Shown: one piece after another, positions 61,938-64,000 of the stretch
Numbering within the stretch: the stretch's first letter is position 1
Layout: every line of letters begins with the position of its first letter
DNA from: Nostoc sp. NMS9
Lineage (GTDB): Bacteria; Cyanobacteriota; Cyanobacteriia; Cyanobacteriales; Nostocaceae
NCBI RefSeq assembly: GCF_017114995.1
Contig: NZ_JABXKL010000097.1
Location: 1 to 64,000, forward strand
DNA length: 64,000 bases
Reading direction: 5' to 3'
Position numbers and translations under genes: made by a program
The notes under the pieces: generated by a model
What the model was told of the DNA's origin: nothing
Databases searched by the model: none
What the model saw: only the letters and a program-made list of their open reading frames with translations

Positions 61938-62822
61938 TTATCCTTTGACAGCACCAGCGGTAAGACCTTGGACAATCCGGCGCTGGAAAAACAAAACTAG
62001 TAAAATCAGGGGTAATGTCCCGATGACAGTTGCAGCAGCGATCGGGCCATAGGGAATTTCATATATTGTCGCACCACCCAACTGAGCCGCAGCAACGGGA
62101 ATTGTCTTCAACTCTTCACGAGTCATAAACGTCAGAGCGAAAATAAACTCGTTCCAAGCAAAAATAAAGGTGAGGATTCCAGTAGTCACTAAGGCGGGAA
62201 GGGTCATGGGTAGCACGATTTGCCACAGTAGTTGAAAGGTGTTGTAGCCATCGACCCTAGCAGAATCTTCCAAATCTTTTGGCAATTGTTGAAAAAAGCT
62301 TTTAAGTACTAAAATTGTTAGCGGCAAATTGATCGCAGTATAGGGTATAATCAGGGCCAGATAATTATTTCCCAATTTAAGCGCTTGGATAATTTCTAAC
62401 AATCCTAAGAACAACAGAATTCCAGGAAATAAGGTAACAATTAGAATGCTGGCGAGGATAACTCGTTCACCCCAAGGGCGTAACCGTGCGAGAGTATAAG
62501 CCGCAGGTGCGCCGATCGCTAAAGCTACAGCGGTAGAAGTAATTGACACAAAGGCACTGTTGAAGATGTAGCGCCAAAATGGACGACGGGTGAATAACTC
62601 AATGTAGTGATTGAAAGTGAATCGTGTGGGGAAATAGACAGTAGGAACGGCGGCAATATCGTCATTTACTTTAAACGAGGTCAGCAATTGCCATAGAGCT
62701 GGTGCTAGGCTAAATACTACTATTAATACAACTATGATGAACAGCAAGATTTTTTTCAGAGAAAACTTGGTTCCCCCTGTTCGTCTTGGAGTCGTTGGAA
62801 CTGCTTGGGGAGTTACACTCAT
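61938..62822 (-). CDS. Sugar ABC transporter permease (MalG type)
   Basis: This 294-residue permease has six membrane helices. The EAA loop that docks to the ATPase reads LEDSARVDGYNTFQLLWQIV-LPMTLPAL. The N-terminus carries a 25-residue basic soluble extension (VPTTPRRTGGTKFSLKK). The C-terminal QRRIVQGLTAGAVKG is typical of MalG-type CUT1 permeases. It pairs with the MalF-type protein encoded three bases upstream. Confidence 0.95.
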   Translation of the reverse strand: MSVTPQAVPTTPRRTGGTKFSLKKILLFIIVVLIVVFSLAPALWQLLTSFKVNDDIAAVPTVYFPTRFTFNHYIELFTRRPFWRYIFNSAFVSITSTAVALAIGAPAAYTLARLRPWGERVILASILIVTLFPGILLFLGLLEIIQALKLGNNYLALIIPYTAINLPLTILVLKSFFQQLPKDLEDSARVDGYNTFQLLWQIVLPMTLPALVTTGILTFIFAWNEFIFALTFMTREELKTIPVAAAQLGGATIYEIPYGPIAAATVIGTLPLILLVLFFQRRIVQGLTAGAVKG

Positions 62823-62825
62823 GGC

Positions 62826-63737
62826 TTAAATGGCTCCTGATGTTTTGGCACGGTATTTGTTAAGCAAGAAACTAGCGATCGCCACCGCCGCAATCAATAT
62901 TAAAAATGTCACCACTACAAGGGCTGCTCCATAACCAAAATCTAAGTAGCGCATCACCGTGGAGTAAATGTACAATGACACCACTTCCGTAGCGCCACCA
63001 GGGCCACCCCCGGTCATCACAGCAACCAAGTCAAAAATCCCGAAAGCTTGAGCAAACCGAAATAGTACTGCAATTAAAATTTGCGGTAGCAGCAATGGCA
63101 GGGTAATATTGCAGAAGCTTTGCCAAGCAGTTGCCCCATCGACCGAGTAAGCTTCATAGAGGTCTTTTGATATCGACTGCAACCCAGCTAGCAACAGGAT
63201 ACTGATAAACGGCGTAGTTTTCCAAACATCAGCAAAAACCAGTGCGATCGTCGCCAGCGTTGGATCTCCTAACCAATTAATCCCAGTCTTAATCAGCCCC
63301 AACCGCAGCAGAATATCGTTCACAACCCCAAACTGGTCGTTAAAAATCCAAGACCATGCCAGACCAATCAAAGCAGTAGGCAAAGCCCAAGGGATAATTG
63401 CAGTTGTACGCACTATGCCCCGCCCAAAAAACGCCTGATTGAGAACTAAGGCAATCCCCAATCCTAGCAGTAGTTCTGAGATTACTGATGCTGTTGTGAA
63501 CACGGTTGTCGCCCACAAACTCTGCCAAAAACGACCATCCCCCGCCATCCGCACATAATTCTCCAAACCAGAGAATACAGGTTGTAGCTCTGTTGCCAAA
63601 TTTTTAGTAAATACGCTTAACCAAAATGCTCGTAAAATCGGGTAGGCAAATACAAACAACAACAGTAGCAATGCTGGTGTTAGTAAGATCCAGGCTGTCT
63701 GTTGTTCTCGATTTCTTAGTTTATGTAAATTTGTCAT
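62826..63737 (-). CDS. Sugar ABC transporter permease (MalF type)
   Basis: This 303-residue permease has six membrane helices: the first is WILLTPALLLLLFVFAYPIL, and the EAA loop is LYEAYSVDGATAWQSFCNIT-LPLLLPQI. The FGIFDLVAVMTGGGPGGATE segment is strongly conserved in CUT1 permeases. The stop is three bases from the MalG-type start. The spacer to the binding-protein gene carries two tandem repeats. Confidence 0.95.
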   Translation of the reverse strand: MTNLHKLRNREQQTAWILLTPALLLLLFVFAYPILRAFWLSVFTKNLATELQPVFSGLENYVRMAGDGRFWQSLWATTVFTTASVISELLLGLGIALVLNQAFFGRGIVRTTAIIPWALPTALIGLAWSWIFNDQFGVVNDILLRLGLIKTGINWLGDPTLATIALVFADVWKTTPFISILLLAGLQSISKDLYEAYSVDGATAWQSFCNITLPLLLPQILIAVLFRFAQAFGIFDLVAVMTGGGPGGATEVVSLYIYSTVMRYLDFGYGAALVVVTFLILIAAVAIASFLLNKYRAKTSGAI

Positions 63738-63838
63738 TTGTCATTTGTCATTTGTCATTGGGCATTGGGCATTGGCAAAGAGGAGGCAGAAAGCACAAGT
63801 TGTTTAATTTTTAATTTTTAATTTTTAATTTTTAATTG
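63738..63838. repeat. Two tandem arrays between transporter genes
   Basis: TCATTTG units (63738-63760) pass into GGGCATT units (to 63772). A TTTTTAAT octamer array lies at 63806-63838 and runs into the last codons of the binding-protein gene. Confidence 0.85.
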
Positions 63839-64000
63839 CTCTCCCCCTGCCCCCAGCAGTCGGCGTGTTTCGGCAGCAGCAGCTTGCATTGCTCGTTCCG
63901 AATTCATCCGACCGGATAATGCGGCGCTGAGATAACGCTGTAAAATATCTGATGTTTGAGCATATTGCGCGATCGGTGGACGTAAAACTGCATTGTCCAC
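63818..64000 (-). CDS. Solute-binding protein of the sugar ABC transporter (partial, C-terminal end)
   Basis: Sixty residues at the right edge are open to base 64000; the gene continues outside the window. The segment VLRPPIAQYAQTSDILQRYL followed by SERAMQAAAAETRRLLG looks like the end of a CUT1 extracellular binding protein, as expected beside the two permeases. The final residues LKIKN and the stop codon are supplied by a TTTTTAAT tandem repeat. The exact substrate cannot be deduced from this fragment. Confidence 0.7.
   Translation of the reverse strand: MDNAVLRPPIAQYAQTSDILQRYLSAALSGRMNSERAMQAAAAETRRLLGAGGEQLKIKN

Overview
The window looks like chromosome from a filamentous cyanobacterium of the Nostoc/Anabaena group. 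This is inferred from many HIP1 octamers (GCGATCGC), abundant heptanucleotide tandem repeats of Nostoc type (ccaatga, tcatttg, gcattgg families), a xisH-xisI pair, a Ftn2/ARC6-type division protein, tocopherol cyclase, Pkn-type Ser/Thr kinases and a CtaCDE oxidase set. Base composition is AT-rich and intergenic regions are long and full of small inverted-repeat elements.

Layout. 1-2640: end of an unknown gene, a GWAV-repeat membrane protein, a hicB-hicA pair whose hicA is frameshifted, and a 696-bp internally deleted IS4-type element. 2645-6674: an AAA/STAND-like ATPase overlapping a TPR protein, then xisH (split by a 91-bp mobile element) and xisI. 6984-9507: PstS-like binding protein and a Ser/Thr kinase. 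9.5-11.2 kb: nested repeats only. 11.2-17.5 kb: cytochrome c oxidase genes ctaC-ctaD-ctaE (minus strand) divergent from the haem A genes ctaA and ctaB (plus strand). 17.6-20.5 kb: an intact hicBA module, a zinc-ribbon/kinase/GUN4 protein and a ferredoxin/metallo-beta-lactamase fusion. 20.6-22.7 kb: a 21-bp tandem array and dhaK-dhaL. 23.1-24.9 kb: unknown genes. 25-37.6 kb: housekeeping genes (ftn2, pdhA, a mutarotase, tRNA-Lys, fbaA, a nitrilase-family amidase, trxA, guaB3, a YdcF protein, tRNA-Arg, tocopherol cyclase). 37.7-43.6 kb: two J-domain/TPR proteins (one with WD40 repeats), an anchored Pro/Thr-rich protein and two tandem metallophosphoesterases. 43.9-45.0 kb: a rare-looking Mrr-nuclease/ParA fusion. 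45.3-53.4 kb: small membrane proteins, an exported DUF2252 protein, unknown proteins, an XRE regulator, a CYTH protein and a DUF6875-like protein. 54.4-59.8 kb: an exported hydrolase, an M28 peptidase, an IS630 remnant and a glycosyltransferase. 60.8-64.0 kb: a CUT1-type sugar ABC transporter running off the right edge.

How parts fit together. ctaCDE builds the terminal oxidase and ctaAB its haem A. dhaKL, fbaA and pdhA are central carbon genes. The best candidates for poorly described biology are the ATPase/TPR pair beside xisHI, the Mrr-ParA fusion, and the small repeat families: one family with termini GCTACGGTGTACACACAAGT sits in several places, including inside a reading frame that remains open. 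All functional statements rest on motif reading without database searches.
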